Below, in pieces: positions 20,564 through 31,877 of a stretch of 64,000 bases of DNA. The position numbers were made by a program, and so were the translations under genes. The stretch's first letter is position 1. Every line of letters starts with the position of its first letter. The stretch spans positions 496,001-560,000 of the forward strand of contig JADHYV010000006.1 of assembly GCA_027604705.1 (NCBI GenBank), written 5' to 3'. The stretch is from Allomyces arbusculus. Lineage: Eukaryota; Blastocladiomycota; Blastocladiomycetes; Blastocladiales; Blastocladiaceae. Under the pieces are notes generated by a model, which searched no databases, was not told where the DNA came from, and saw nothing but the letters and a program-made list of their open reading frames with translations.

Positions 20564-22243
20564 ATGAGCGGCGTCGGCCGCATCCGTGCACCCATGACGT
20601 CGTGCTGTACAGTCTTGGCCGCGACGGCACTCGTCATTTCGCTTCTGTTCCCGACAATTGTCCAAGGCGGGATCGGTTCATGCTCGTCCAGCAATGATTG
20701 CGAGGGCGGTGGTGCGTGATCCTGTCACTCTGGACCGACGTTGCTTGCCACCATCCTGACCTGCGCCATGACCAGTCTTTGAAACGTGCGTCAGGGGCCG
20801 GTGCATGCCCAAGATGTGCTCGGCGCCGAGCGGATTCTGTTACGATTACGTGCGTCCACCGTCCCAACGGCCGATCCGTCCTGCACGTCCCTGTCACTCA
20901 CCATGCCGCCCTCCCATCACCAGGACCCGTCCACCTACTGCGACAAGACCAACTCGTGCGTGCCGCGCCTCGGCATCGGCATCGCCTGTATCTTGCACAA
21001 GACCAAATGGGATGCCCCGTGGCTCTACGAGCACCAGTGTCAGGACGGCCTGGCATGCGATCCCACGTCGAATACGTGCACCGGGACCCCGTCGTCGCCG
21101 ACCGCGCCCAAGAACCCCACGGCTACGGCGCCATCGGCGGCACCCGCGACATTGTCTGCGGCCAGGTCAGCGCCCACATCGACGCCCTCCCCCGGGAACG
21201 GAAGCACGAGTTCAACGATGCGCCCGACATCGACGGTTTCCGGGTGGCCTGTGACCAGGACGTCCACGAGTGACACAGCGTCGCCGGTGCTGAGCTCGTC
21301 GAGTTCAGGTGATATCGCGCGGATTCTCGGTGGAGTGGTCGTGGGGTTCGGGTTCATTTTGATGTTGGTGCAGTGCTGCGCGCGATCAAGTGCAGCGCAA
21401 CCGGCCAAGTCGCCGACAATCAAGCCAAGCGCAGCTGCTGCCACTGGCGCTGCCCAGAACGCAGATCGGCCGGTTCTGATGTCAAAGAAGATCGAAACGA
21501 CGACCAGGAACGGGTGCACGACGCGCCGGACGACGCGCGCGTTTGCCAACGAGGCGGGCGAAACGATTCACGTTATTGTGACCGAGGAGACGCTGGAGCC
21601 GAAGAATGCCAAGTCGCTGAGTGAACTGCACGAGACGGAATCGACCACGTCTTTGCCGTCATCACGACCAAGCACCCCGCCCGCCGCCAGCGGGTCGAAA
21701 ACGGCCGGGCGCACCACGGCCACCCTGCCGGCAACCGCTCCTCGACCCGCTTCGCCCGATTTCGAAACCACGACCAGTCCAATTGTTTCTCCCATTCCCG
21801 GCGCGCTCCGCATGCCTGTCCCGTCCCCCGTGCCGATCCCAATCATAATGCCACCCCCCACCACGAACCGTGGCTCGACGATTCTCGAAATGCCCACCCC
21901 GACACCCATCTCGCCCGCATTTACTCTGGGGCTCATGTCCATGCCGGTACCCGTCCCGCAGACAGCTGGTGCCACGCCGACGTTCATGCCACCACCGCCA
22001 GCACGGCCCACGGCCGAAACCGCGCGCAGGCCGGCCGTGGACGAGGATCCGGTGTACCTGCCGACCACGCGGCCGCGCCAGGTGGTGGAGACGGAGCCCG
22101 TCTATCTTCCGGCTTCGCCTGCGCCGCCGCGCAGTTCGTTCGTGAACGACGACGACGACGAGCTGTACTTGCCGACGATGCAGCTCACGCCAGTTGTATT
22201 TGACCATTCGGCACTGGCGGCGCGGCCGGCGCGCGATGGTTGA
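20564..22243 (+). CDS. Single-pass Cys-rich membrane protein with YLPT tail repeats, paralogue 2
   Basis: Exons 20564-20711, 20776-20849 and 20924-22243 give 513 residues; introns are 64 and 74 nt, both with GTGCGT donors. Same plan as the preceding gene: signal peptide (VLAATALVISLLFPTIVQG), Cys-rich ectodomain (CSSSNDC, ETC, RCMPKMC, GFC, YC, SCVPR, IAC, QCQDGLAC, TC), Ser/Thr/Pro stalk, one membrane helix (ILGGVVVGFGFILMLVQCC) and a long Pro-rich cytoplasmic tail. The tail contains KKIETTTRNGCTTRRTTRAF and EAGETIHVIVTEETLEP blocks absent from paralogue 1, then DEDPVYLPT, ETEPVYLPA and DDDELYLPT. The repeated acidic-Y-L-P-T motif could be a tyrosine-based docking or sorting signal (inference). 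The start could also be Met11 at 20594. No known family recognised. Confidence 0.75.
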
Positions 22244-22322
22244 TGCTCTTGGCGGAATATTGACGATAGACGCGATCATTCTCACTCACGTTTGGTGCTG
22301 GCATGCGTGTTCGCGAGCACTC

Positions 22323-22325
<3 letters not shown>

Positions 22326-22368
<43 letters not shown>
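22326..22368. repeat. (GA)n microsatellite
   Basis: An uninterrupted GA dinucleotide run of about 43 nt in the interval between the Cys-rich protein gene and the permease gene. Confidence 0.95.
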
Positions 22369-22371
<3 letters not shown>

Positions 22372-22515
22372 CGCTGCCATTGTGTCTCGCGCCTAGTTGC
22401 CATGATCACATACATCTCGCACCTCAACGGCACAAAAACGTGTTGTCGAAGCGGCATTTTCATCCCGCCTCGTCGACGTGAACCTCGTCGTGCCTTTTGC
22501 CCTCATTCCCCGGCA

Positions 22516-22542
22516 CCCCCCCCCCCCCCCCACACACACACA
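22516..22542. repeat. Poly-C tract followed by (CA)n
   Basis: Sixteen C residues, then a short CA run, about 150 nt upstream of the permease start codon. Length polymorphism or assembly error is likely here. Confidence 0.9.
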
Positions 22543-22687
22543 CTCAGCAACTTGTGGCGCTGGCACGGAACCACGGCGACGGCAAATGCAATAAATATCG
22601 GCCAACCCCCACCCGCGCCGCGGCCGACGACGACGGATCAGAACCACCCAGTAACCACTCCACCCAAGGAGCGTCTGAACACCAAGA

Positions 22688-24537
22688 ATGACCAGCACCA
22701 GTGGCGCCGTCCCGCCACTACAACTTCGCCGGCAGCTCGGTGTCGTGGGCGCCGTGGGTCTGGGACTCTCGTATATACCGATTGTTCTTGCCAACCATCC
22801 AAACGCAGACATCCATGGATTGATCTCGCACTGCGCAACGTCAATTTAGATCGATCATTGGCACGGGCGTCTACGTGACGATCGGTCATGCCGCACAGAT
22901 CACGGGCGGCGGTGTGCTCGTCGCGACCGCGATTGCGTGCCTAACAGCCACGTTCAACGCGCTGAATTCGGCCCAGTTGGCTGCAGCAATGCCTGTTTCC
23001 GGTGCGTTTCCTGGTAGACAGTGGTCGTGCTGCCGTCGCGGATCGAATGGTGTGTTCACATTTGGCGGCGGACTGTCCTGCAGGCGGCACGTACGAGTAC
23101 GCGTATCGGCTCGTGCACCCCGCGGTCGGGTTTGCGGCTGGATGGATGTTTCTCTGCGCTAAGACGGCGAGCGCGTACGTGTATTTCTTTTCGATAAAGA
23201 CTGGAGGAGCCGCAGTCCCAAGACTGACCTTGTGTGATCCAATTAGGGCCTCGTCAGCACTCGCGTTCGCGTCCTACCTGATGGCGCTCATCAACGGCGA
23301 CTTCACGAGCGGCACCTCCTCCACTCCCAAACTTGGCGCCGTGACCGGCACCGCCGTAGGCGTGATCCTCGTCGCGACGCTCCTCGCACTCGTCGGACTC
23401 AAGCAATCGAACCAAGCCAACTGGACGATCCTGACCATTTCCCTCGTTTCGCTCACCTACTTCATCATCACGGGCATTGTCGCCGCCGCGCAAAACGGGA
23501 CCGGCGGCGCTCTCACGCCCTTCTGGTCCACGACTCTCCCGGACCATCGCGACCGGTCCCCCACCGCCAACCTCCTCGAAGCCTCGGCGCTCATGTTTGT
23601 CGCGTTTACCGGGTACGGCCGCGTAGCGACGCTCGGCGACGAAGTGCGCCGTCCACGCACGACTTTGCCACGCGCGATCATGGCGACCGTCCTCGCATCG
23701 GCCGCCGTGTACATGAGCGTCGCGGCCGTGGCCATCGTGACCGCCCCCACTTTAGCCGATTTGGCTCCGCCCGGACTTCTGCCGGAGACTCCCGGGTCGC
23801 GCGTGCCGCTGATTGCCGTGGCGACCGCGGCATTTCCCGTGGCACCGGTCGCATCGGCCGTAACTCTCGCACTCGGCGCGATGGCCGCGACCGCAGCCGT
23901 CGTGTTGAACCTGGTCCTGGGCGTGTCGCGCATGGTCTATGCGCTTGCCAAGCGCGGAGACTTGCCCCCACGCCCATTCGCGGTGCTCGTGACTCCGCCC
24001 GTGGGCAACCGCGCGGCGCCGGTACCTGCCGCGGCGATCGTGTTCTCCGGTGCGATCATGATCGCGATTGCGGTCGCGGTCCGTGGCGCGATTGCCAAAT
24101 CGTGGACATTGTCGTCAGTGACGGTCTTGATTTACTACGCCGCGTGTAATGTCGCTGCGATGCGGATGGACGAGCGGGATCGGAGGTACCCGGTGTGGGT
24201 CGGGGCCGCGGGGACGATTGTGTGTTTGGGTCTCGCGGCGTTTGTCGACCCGCTAATGTGGGCTGTTGCCGGTGGGTTGCTGGGTGGCGGGTTGCTGTGG
24301 CATGTGGTTGCGCGGCATGTCGTGTTCAAGGACCAGGCAAGGAAGGCAGAGGTGGCCGCCAAGGAGGAGCAAGAGCGGTGGTGGCGAGCGCGCAGGGCCG
24401 GGAACGAAGCGCACGGTGAGGAGGGTGAAGAGGAGGTGGAAAGTGATCCGGGAGATGATACGGTGCGGCTCGCGGCAGCGCCGGGTGGAACGGTCAAGGA
24501 TCGCGATGAGGATGAGGAGGGAGCGGATCGCAAGTAA
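22688..24537 (+). CDS. APC-superfamily amino-acid permease
   Basis: Exons 22688-22770, 22850-23001, 23084-23174 and 23247-24537 encode 538 residues; introns are 79, 82 and 72 nt. Helix 1 carries the diagnostic turn after the first intron, SSIIGTGVYVTIG, matching the unwound substrate-binding segment of amino-acid/polyamine permeases. Further blocks are GGTYEYAY after helix 2, GWMFLCAKTASAASSALAFA, SALMFVAFTGYGRVATLGDE, RPRTTLPRAI (the conserved loop before helix 7), and SRMVYALAKRGDLPP in the helix 8 region. About twelve hydrophobic segments are visible, ending in a charged cytoplasmic tail rich in E and R. Likely imports amino acids across the plasma membrane; substrate cannot be assigned. 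It converges with the C2 gene on the opposite strand 162 nt downstream. Confidence 0.88.
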
Positions 24538-24699
24538 AGCGCCGTGCTGGACGAGCGATAGCCAGTTTGCAAGTTGCAATAGACCCGATACTTGTATTAA
24601 CAAAGTTCACCCCCAAAAGCAGCTGCGCTACGTCGCTGTGCACGTCGCACAACTCGCCGCCAAACAAAAAAACGGAATCTTGAACGCGCGCGCGACCCG

Positions 24700-25560
24700 T
24701 TAGCCCGCGCCCGGAGGCACCACCTCAATCTCCACCGACCCGCGATACAACCCAAGATCCACCTCGACGACACGCACATGCACCTCGCCATTACCCCGCC
24801 GGCCCTTCTTATCTCGCACGTCCAACCACCGGTCCACAAAATCGCCACGGCGCAATGCGTCAATCGGAATCGTGACTGTGCCGAGTTTTTCATGCGGGAA
24901 CGGCCACTTGTTCGACTCCCACACTTGCATTTCAAGGTGGTCACCCGCGAGTGCACGGAGGGGTACGCCGAGTGCGAGGGGTTCGCGGAGAGTCGGGTTG
25001 CGGCCGGCGTTCTTGTGTGCGCGCGGCGAGTGTGCAAGGAGGGACATGCCGGGCGGCGCGTGGTGGTCGGCCGAGGAGGAGGGGGGGGAAGTGGGTGAGG
25101 TGGGGGAAGTGGGGGAGGAGGGTGGTGGGTCGACGAGCTCGCCGTAAATCTTGAAATACGGGTCGATGCGCGAGAGGAGGTCGGCATCGGGCAAGTGCGC
25201 TGCCTCGACTACGTTGGCAACGTGCTTGTTAGCGTCATTGTCTTCCGTACACGCGCACAAGCATGACAAAGCGAGAAACGTACTTATCGTCACGACCACC
25301 TGCGGCCCCTCCACGTGCAACGCGCGGTCATTCACGCTCCCCTCCTCCACAGACTCGTACGAGTCAATCGACCGGCGCGGGAACGCGTGCGACGACCTGG
25401 GCGTGCCCGGCAGTGGGCGCGGGCTCACGGCTCGGCGGATCGGGTCGAGCACGTTGGTGGTCAGGAGCGATCCGGCCGACTCGAGCAGGTGGTCGACGGA
25501 CGCGCGCATCGTGGGCCGTGGGCGACGCGTTGATTCTTGTTGTTCGTCGTGTTCGCGCAT
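24700..25560 (-). CDS. C2-domain protein
   Basis: Two exons (25560-25284 and 25208-24700) joined across a 75-nt in-frame intron with a GTACGT donor, giving 261 residues. The join restores a C2 first strand, VVVTIIEAAHLPD, followed by LLSRIDPYFKIYG, the usual position of the first calcium-binding loop aspartates (D in PDAD and IDPY). A Pro/Ser-rich insertion with SPTSPTSPTSPP repeats sits in the middle of the domain. The second half (LEMQVWESNKWPFPHEKLG and TVTIPIDALRRGDFVDRWLDV) is typical of C2 strands 6-8. Probably a phospholipid-binding protein. The intron sits at exactly the same codon and phase as in the C2 gene at 53103-54029. The upstream start (25560 or Met17) is not certain. Confidence 0.75.
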   Translation of the reverse strand: MREHDEQQESTRRPRPTMRASVDHLLESAGSLLTTNVLDPIRRAVSPRPLPGTPRSSHAFPRRSIDSYESVEEGSVNDRALHVEGPQVVVTISTFLALSCLCACTEDNDANKHVANVVEAAHLPDADLLSRIDPYFKIYGELVDPPPSSPTSPTSPTSPPSSSADHHAPPGMSLLAHSPRAHKNAGRNPTLREPLALGVPLRALAGDHLEMQVWESNKWPFPHEKLGTVTIPIDALRRGDFVDRWLDVRDKKGRRGNGEVHVRVVEVDLGLYRGSVEIEVVPPGAG

Positions 25561-25936
25561 GGTCTTGGTCGTGGTCGAGTGCGGGGGTGGCGCGCTCCTG
25601 CGGTAGAGTCGTGCAGGACCTGAAAACGGACGCTGCCTCGGCGGTCAAATGGAACGGGCGCGAGCTTTATTGCTGCGCGGCGCGAATGCGGCAAGTCGGG
25701 TGCCGTTGTGGGTTCGGTTCGGTGCCAGAGAACGTCGCCGTGCAGCAGCAGCAGCCGTGGTCCGGGTCGTTGGTGCGGCAGCGGCGCGTTGCCAACGAGC
25801 GCGATGCTGCGGCGCGTTTCCACTTGCGGCTGGTCGGTCACCTGGCCGCGTCGCACGCCTGTTCCCTTTCTCCCGGCCAAAACTCCAAGAACAATCGTTA
25901 CTCCATTCTGGAATATCCTTCCGAATCCACGGCCTC

Positions 25937-27151
25937 CTACCGCCGCTCCGTCCCGCCGTACCCCTCACTCGTATACGTGCGCGGCGGCGATGGCGACCGC
26001 TCACGCCGCATCCGCTCCCGCTCCCTCTCCCTCGCGCGCTCCCTTTCGCGTTCCCGCTCCCGCTCCCGCTCTCGGTCCCACTCCCACTGCCGCTCACGTT
26101 CGCGCTGCCGCTCCCACGACCGGTCCCACGGCCTCGGCGCCGCCGCCGCATGGCCCGCCATGTACCCCGCGGCAGCCCCCGCCGCGGCCCCCGCGGCCAG
26201 TCCTGTCCCGAACCCCGGTCCGCTCCCCGCTGGACCAGCAGGTCTGGGGGGAACCGGCTCGTACGCGCCCGGGTAAGGCGGCGGCGGCCCCTGGTGCTGC
26301 AAGTTCTCCGAGTCGTTGACTTTGGCCGCGGCGCAGGCCGCAACCAGTTTCGCGAATCCGAACATGGCCGCGGCAATGCCGATGAACCAGAGAAACCCGG
26401 AAATGCCCGAGTCGTCATCGCGGCGAGGGTTGCGGATCACGTTGCCGGTATCACCGCGGCGCTGGTCACGGCGCGCGCGGCCTTTCGAGGTCAAGTGGAG
26501 CGAGTAGCGCACGCCGCACGAGCCGGCGAGGATGTAGGGGTCGTCGGGGTAGGCGTAGCCTTCGCACGAGACGGTGGTCTGTGGTGAGGTCGGGGAGCGT
26601 TGGGAGAAAGTGAGTAGGTGCGGTGCGGAGAGGCAAGGAGAGGGTGGAGAAGATGCAGAAAGGCAAGAGGATGAGGAAGGGAAAGCGTACCGAGCCGAGC
26701 CGGTAGGAGTCTTCGAGCTGCGCTTTACACGTCCATTGCACGTCGCGGCCGTCCCATCCAGCCGACTACAGAATCATTCACAATGTTGGTGACCCCATCC
26801 TCCCGCGTTCTTTCGCGCCCCGGCAAGTAACTTTACCTTGCACTGCATCACTTCCGGCTGCGCATTCGGCTCCCAGCACGCGTCGCCTCCCGCACACTCC
26901 ATTTGCGGTACCGGGTGCGACCGGCGGCCCGTGGTCATGGCGCCCTTGGTGAAGGTGAGCGTATCAATGTCGCGCAGCAGGACGCGGCGCGGCGTGTCGT
27001 TGCCGGCAAAGCTGCGGTAGGCGGTCGTGACGGGAGCGTTGGATGCGGCTGCGAGCGCGAGGGCGGTCACGGCAAGGGTCATGACGGCGCGTGTTGGTGC
27101 GCGGCGCCGAGCATGGCAGGCGCGGAAAGCGCGCACGTCGCTGAGCGTCAT
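25937..27151 (-). CDS. SARAF: SARAF-like regulator of store-operated calcium entry
   Basis: Exons 27151-26837, 26765-26691 and 26578-25937 encode 343 residues; introns are 71 and 112 nt. After a signal peptide (MTLAVTALALAAASNA, possible alternative start at 27085) the lumenal domain carries the SARAF signature: LLRDIDTLTFTKGAMTTGRR, PVPQMECAGG, VMQCKSAGWDGRDVQWTCKA, SYRLG, then VSCEGYAYPDDPYILAGSCG. One membrane helix follows (ISGFLWFIGIAAAMFGFAKLVAA). The cytoplasmic part is Pro/Gly/Ala-rich and ends in a long Arg-Glu/Arg run (RERERERE...) and RSPSPP. In animals the family sits in the ER membrane and dampens STIM/Orai calcium entry; whether a STIM-Orai pair exists in this organism cannot be seen here. 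Confidence 0.85.
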
Positions 27152-27518
27152 AGTGTTCTTGGTAGCGCTTGCAAACGGGCGGTTGGAACTGAAGGTCGGG
27201 TGTGGTTGACGATGATGGTGATTGGGCGTTGCGGGTACAACTTGCGTTTCCGGAGCGTGTTGCGGACAGCGTCGTCGGTAATCGGCGCTGGGATTTATAG
27301 AATGCTGGTAGCGTCGTGTTGCTGTCGAGCAAGTTACGCTCTTGACGTGGAAAAGTGGATCGGGTCAAGTTTCGGAGCCGCCTCGAACGGTTGGTTGTGT
27401 TTGACGTGGACTGGCCTTCGCTCTCGTTGGTTGCTTTGCTCTTGGTGCATGACGTAGCCAAGTCCATCACCGCCACTATTCATTCCACATTTCCGTCTAT
27501 ATCATTTCTTCCACAACA

Positions 27519-27566
27519 CCGGCACGACACGACACGACATAGCACGACATAACATGACACGACAAA
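27519..27566. repeat. Imperfect ACACGACAT tandem repeat
   Basis: Short degenerate repeats of CACGACA/CACGACAT between the SARAF-like start and the end of the SH3-SAM-PH gene. The rest of 27152-27668 shows no coding signal. Confidence 0.6.
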
Positions 27567-27668
27567 CCAAACATCCGGCCATCCAGCGCGAGCGACGCAT
27601 TGCAACAACCGCGCACGCCGACGACACAACAAGGGAATCGCAAAAACCAGCAAGAACACCAACCCCAC

Positions 27669-30025
27669 TCACGCAACTCCGTTCCCAAACGTGGCCTGCA
27701 CCAGCTCGAGGAAATCCGCAATCGCCTCGACGCGCCCGGCCGCCAACTTGTCGGACGTCACCAACGGGCTCACAATCACGCCCAGCTCCGACGCCCACTG
27801 CAGCGCTACCTCCCAATTATCAATCCAATCGATCCGGTAGACGGCCGGATCACGCACGGCACGAGCAAAGTGCGGCGGCAACGGCGTCTTGGTCAGGTTG
27901 GTCAAGAAGTGGATCATGGCCAACCCCGAGACCAAGTCGCGCAACCCGACGACGTGTTCGTTGGGCGGAAGGTGTTCATTGACGTACGCGACCAAATCGG
28001 TCGCCGCAGGCCCCGCCGACGCGGCCGGCGAGAGCGACAGGTTCAGGTCGAGTTTCGGCGCGCTTCCACCCGCGCGCATTGCCGCAATTTCGCGCTCACG
28101 ACCATCGTCCCACGCATGCCGGCCCACAGGCGACGCTGACCGCACACTCACGGCTTTCCCCACGTACGGGTCAGTCGATCGCGACCGCACCAGCGGGTCC
28201 TTGGCGGGCACCGCGGGCCCGGCATCGGACTCGAGCGACGTGGCCGTCCCGTGGTACGACGGCGGGCGGCGCGTGGAACTATGCGACCGGACGAGGGTGG
28301 CAGCGGACCGGGTCGGGTCATGCGCCATCCATTCGCGCTGGATCGCCGACAATTGTGCTGGGATCTGGTCGTCGGGTAAGCGAATCGAGGCGATCACGTC
28401 GCTCGGGTCGCCAATAATTTCCACGCCGGTATGCCCACGCTTCGACTCCTCATGCTGAGAGTGGAAGATCGTGGCTTTCGTCAGTGCGCGCAGCCAGAGT
28501 CGCGCAGCCTTTTCGTCGTCGGTGTAAAAGTAGTAGTCCTTGCGCGGCCCCGCGGCTGGGTTCACTTCCGTCACGCGAATCCCGTGCTTGCCCGGCTTGA
28601 TCGTCTCGTCCTTGGCGATCTTGAACCCAGAATGAATGTAGATCGCGTGCAGAGCCGGTCCGGGTGACTGCTTGTCCTTGAACCAGTACAGGACCCCACC
28701 CTTGAGCACCATGAACCGTTTCCGCCACGTGCCGTCGCGCGACCCGAAGCCCGTCGTGATTTCGAGCGTTTTCAAGGAACTTTCAGCCTCAGCGGGCTTA
28801 AGCGCTGTGGGCGAGACGAGCACCGACGGCATCCCCTGCGCAGCACGTGCAGCGCCCGGTGGGAGAACGGCGACGGCCGCGGCGAGCACCGACGACCCGA
28901 CCGCACTCCCCTCGACGGCCGAGGCGAGCGGCGACCCGATCGGCGACAGTTGCGACGACCGGTTCGAGCGTGCGGCCGACGGGGACCGTCCACCAGAGGG
29001 CGACGCGACGCGCGAAGTCACGTCCAGGTGCAAACCGCGTGAGGCTGACGCCGACGCCGAGGCACCGCGCGAGACCGACCGGACGACAGGGGACCGCCCG
29101 CGTGCGGGCTCGCCGGCATCGTCGAGCCCGAAATCGGCCTTCAAGTCCATGATCGCGTTCATGAGCTGAATCCGTTTCCCGAGCGCGGTGATCCCCACGT
29201 CTTTCAGCGTGGACAGTGACAGTTGGATCAGGGCCGAGCCGTTGATTTCATTGGCGACAAACATGTCGGCGTACGCCGAAAACCCGGCGCGCGCGACCCA
29301 GGCGGCTACGTCGGCAACCGACCAGTCGAGGACCGCGGGTCGCATCGGGGTCACGGCCGACACGGACGAGGATGACGTGTTGGGTGCCGGCAGCGGCGAC
29401 GGGGCGCGTTCCGCCGGTACTGCCGAAGGAAGGAGCGGGACAACGCCGGGTGGCGGGCGCGCAGCCGCGAGTTTATCGGCCGACATGGAAATCGATTTGC
29501 GCAGGTCGTGCATGAGCGACTCGTAGTGGTCGAGCGTGCCCGTCGAGTCAACCGACTCGCGGTTCGCGTGCTTGGAAGCCGGTGCCGCGGGTGGGGCATC
29601 TCCCGACTCGCGCGAGACGGTCGAGGTTTCCGTGGTCGTTGGAGAGACGGGCGTTGGGGACGTGAAGTTGGCCGGGAACAGACCGATTTGGCCGTCTTGC
29701 GTGCGGCCCTATTGATTTCGAGAAGCGTCAGCGGCATGACCTGGATGGGAGGATATACGTCAGCGCGGGAACATGGATGAAAAAGCGAGTACGTACCATC
29801 CACCATCCATCGCCAAACTCGTCGTCGCGCTCGAGCACGACAATCTCCTCGCCGGCCGAGAAGCTCACCTCGTCCTCATCTTCGGCCTGTATACGGCGCG
29901 GGTTCGCGACCATGGTTCAATCAGTTTGGTAATCGTGGAGTGCAACGAGTGGCGCCATGGGAACGCTTGGCACCCACCTTGAAGTCGTGCAGCGCGTAGA
30001 CCACTTCAAACTGGCCGACGGGCAT
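27669..30025 (-). CDS. Boi1/2-Pob1-like scaffold: SH3-SAM-PH-CH
   Basis: Exons 30025-29978, 29886-29797 and 29708-27669 encode 725 residues; introns are 91 and 88 nt. The first three exon ends rebuild a complete SH3 domain (residues about 5-63): ALHDFKAEDEDEVSFSAGEE, GDGWWM, then GRTQDGQIGLFPANF. A SAM domain lies at about 174-236 (DWSVADVAAWVARAGF), a PH domain at about 358-461 (FGSRDGTWRKRFMVLKGGVL, YYFYTDDEKAARLWLRAL), and a calponin-homology-like domain at about 611-721 (LRDLVSGLAMIHFL, EVALQWASELGV), similar to the CAMSAP-type CH domain. In yeasts Boi/Pob1 proteins link Cdc42/Rho signalling, formin and exocytosis at sites of polarised growth. The SH3-SAM-PH order is that of Boi/Pob1. Middle Ser/Ala-rich linkers are probably disordered and phosphorylated. 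Confidence 0.85.
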
Positions 30026-30575
30026 CTTGGCGAGCAGCGTGCCGCGCGATTCTGGCACGGATCAAGCGGGTCGCGAAAGTACGGTGCGGCAAGCGAGGTG
30101 CACGCCGTCGACGGGCGTGCTGAGCTGCGGGTTGTGCGAGCTTGAGCAGTTGGAGCGGTCGGCAAGTGCGCGGCGGCGTGCAGCGTGCTGGTGCTTGTCG
30201 TGGTCTTCTCCACCTGGTGCTGGTCGTGGGCGTCGTGACCGGCAGCAAAAAATCGCAAAAGATGGAGCGGCAACAGAGCGCGATCACCAGCTTGTCGTTT
30301 GGGCCGTCGCCACTCGGTTGCCCACGGCGGTGTGGCGCAGCTCCCCACGACCACGTGGACCTTACGTAAATCTGAAGTCTCAATTATTTCGTTTGGCATC
30401 GCTGCCTCCAACGTCGTCGTGGTCGCTGTCCTCATCCTGATCTGCCCCGTTGCTGCTGTGGCATCGTGCCGAAACTGCCGTGAACGGCCCGCAGCTTGCC
30501 ACCGACCTACCGACCTTGTCCACCGGGCTGCCGATGCTTCATTCGCCTTCATCCGCAGCAATACCATCGATCAAT
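30026..30575. other. Divergent promoter interval
   Basis: About 550 nt between the minus-strand scaffold gene and the plus-strand exopolyphosphatase gene; both promoters must lie here. An open frame continues upstream of the exopolyphosphatase ATG but shows no conserved protein. Confidence 0.5.
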
Positions 30576-31877
30576 ATGGCCACCGCTCATGTTGCCCCCT
30601 TTCTCCGTTCCACGGCCGCGCAGCTACGGCAGCGCGCCGACAACGCGCCCATCACCGTCGTGCTCGGCAATGAGGCCGCCGGTATGGCCCACGCCATGTT
30701 GCTCCACGATCCGCCATCCCGCAGGTCATGATCAAACCAACCAACCAACGAACAATGACGGGCACTAGACCTCGACTCGACCATTGCGTCGCTGCTCGTC
30801 GCGCACCTGGCTTCGCTCAGCGCGCCTGACTGTGACCGGATCTACGTGCCAGCGCTGCCCATTGCCCGCGCCGACCTCGCGCTGCGTACCGACGTGACCG
30901 CCTTCCTCTCCACCCTCCTCCCTGACGCGGCCAACCTGCTCTTCTTCCAAGACGACCTCCCCACCATCTTCTCCCCCGCCTCCGAACGGCCCGAGTCGCT
31001 CCACGTCTTCCTCACCGACTTCAACGCCCTCCCGCCGTCACTCGCGCACCTGCACCCCTTTATCAGCGCGATTCTTGATCACCATGTCGACACGCGCGAC
31101 TATGTGCACGCCAGGCCACGCACGATCGCCGCCGTCGGGTCCGCCACGACGCTCGTCATTCTTCACTTCGCCGACCTGATCGCGTCGTTGCCGGCACCAC
31201 ACCGCGCAGAAATTGCGACTCTTGCGCTCGGTCCGATCGCTGTCGACACGGCGCTGTTTGACGTTGGGATGGCGCGTGCAACGGAGGCTGACGTGATTGC
31301 GGCCGATATTTGCCTTGCGTGGCGCGACGGGCGCGACGCAGACCTCCCTGCCAGCAGCGCCAGCATCGACGCAACGGTCGTCACCGACACGGCGCGCACC
31401 GCACACCTCGTCGCGGCGCTCGGTGATCTGCACGAGCGCCTACACGCGGCCAAGCTGGCCATTTCGCACCTCTCCACTTCCGACCTGTTGCGCAAGGACT
31501 ACAAGGAATTCCAGCACCCGACCCTTGACAACACCGTCTACGGCATGGCGAGCGTCACGTGGGACCTGCGCGCGTGGCAGAAGCGCGACGGCGTCACTGC
31601 ATGGCGCGAGGCCGTGGCGCAGTGGGCGCGCGACCGGCACTTGCATTCGCTGTTTATCCTGACGGCATTTACGGACGAAGGACGGTTCACGCGGCAGTTG
31701 GCGGTGGTCGCGCCCGAGCCGGGTCGGGCGGAGGCGATTGTGGATGCGGTGCGTGACAATGCACCGGAAGTGCGGCTCGAGAACAGCGAGGAGGGGACGT
31801 TTTGGTGGGTGCGGAATATCAAGATGGCGCGCAAAGTGATTCAGCCGGTGCTGCGCCGTGTGCTGGCTCGGCTGTAA
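30576..31877 (+). CDS. PPX1: Exopolyphosphatase, DHH superfamily
   Basis: Two exons (30576-30681 and 30769-31877) with an 87-nt intron give 404 residues, close to yeast Ppx1 (397). Splicing rebuilds the first metal-binding motif VVLGNEAADLDS, as in Ppx1/prune enzymes. Next come a LTDFN motif in the second metal site, and ILDHHVD, the DHH signature, about 60 residues later. The DHHA2-type C-terminal half contains LRKDYKEF and SLFILTAF. It hydrolyses inorganic polyphosphate or short-chain substrates, Mn/Mg dependent, in cytosol or mitochondria. The start is chosen at the last Met before the conserved strand; upstream in-frame Mets (for example 30450) would add about 42 unrelated residues. Confidence 0.88.

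Noticed and set aside
22326-22542. Microsatellites considered as CRISPR or origin-like repeats
   Set aside because: Simple GA, C and CA runs without spacers; the window is eukaryotic.
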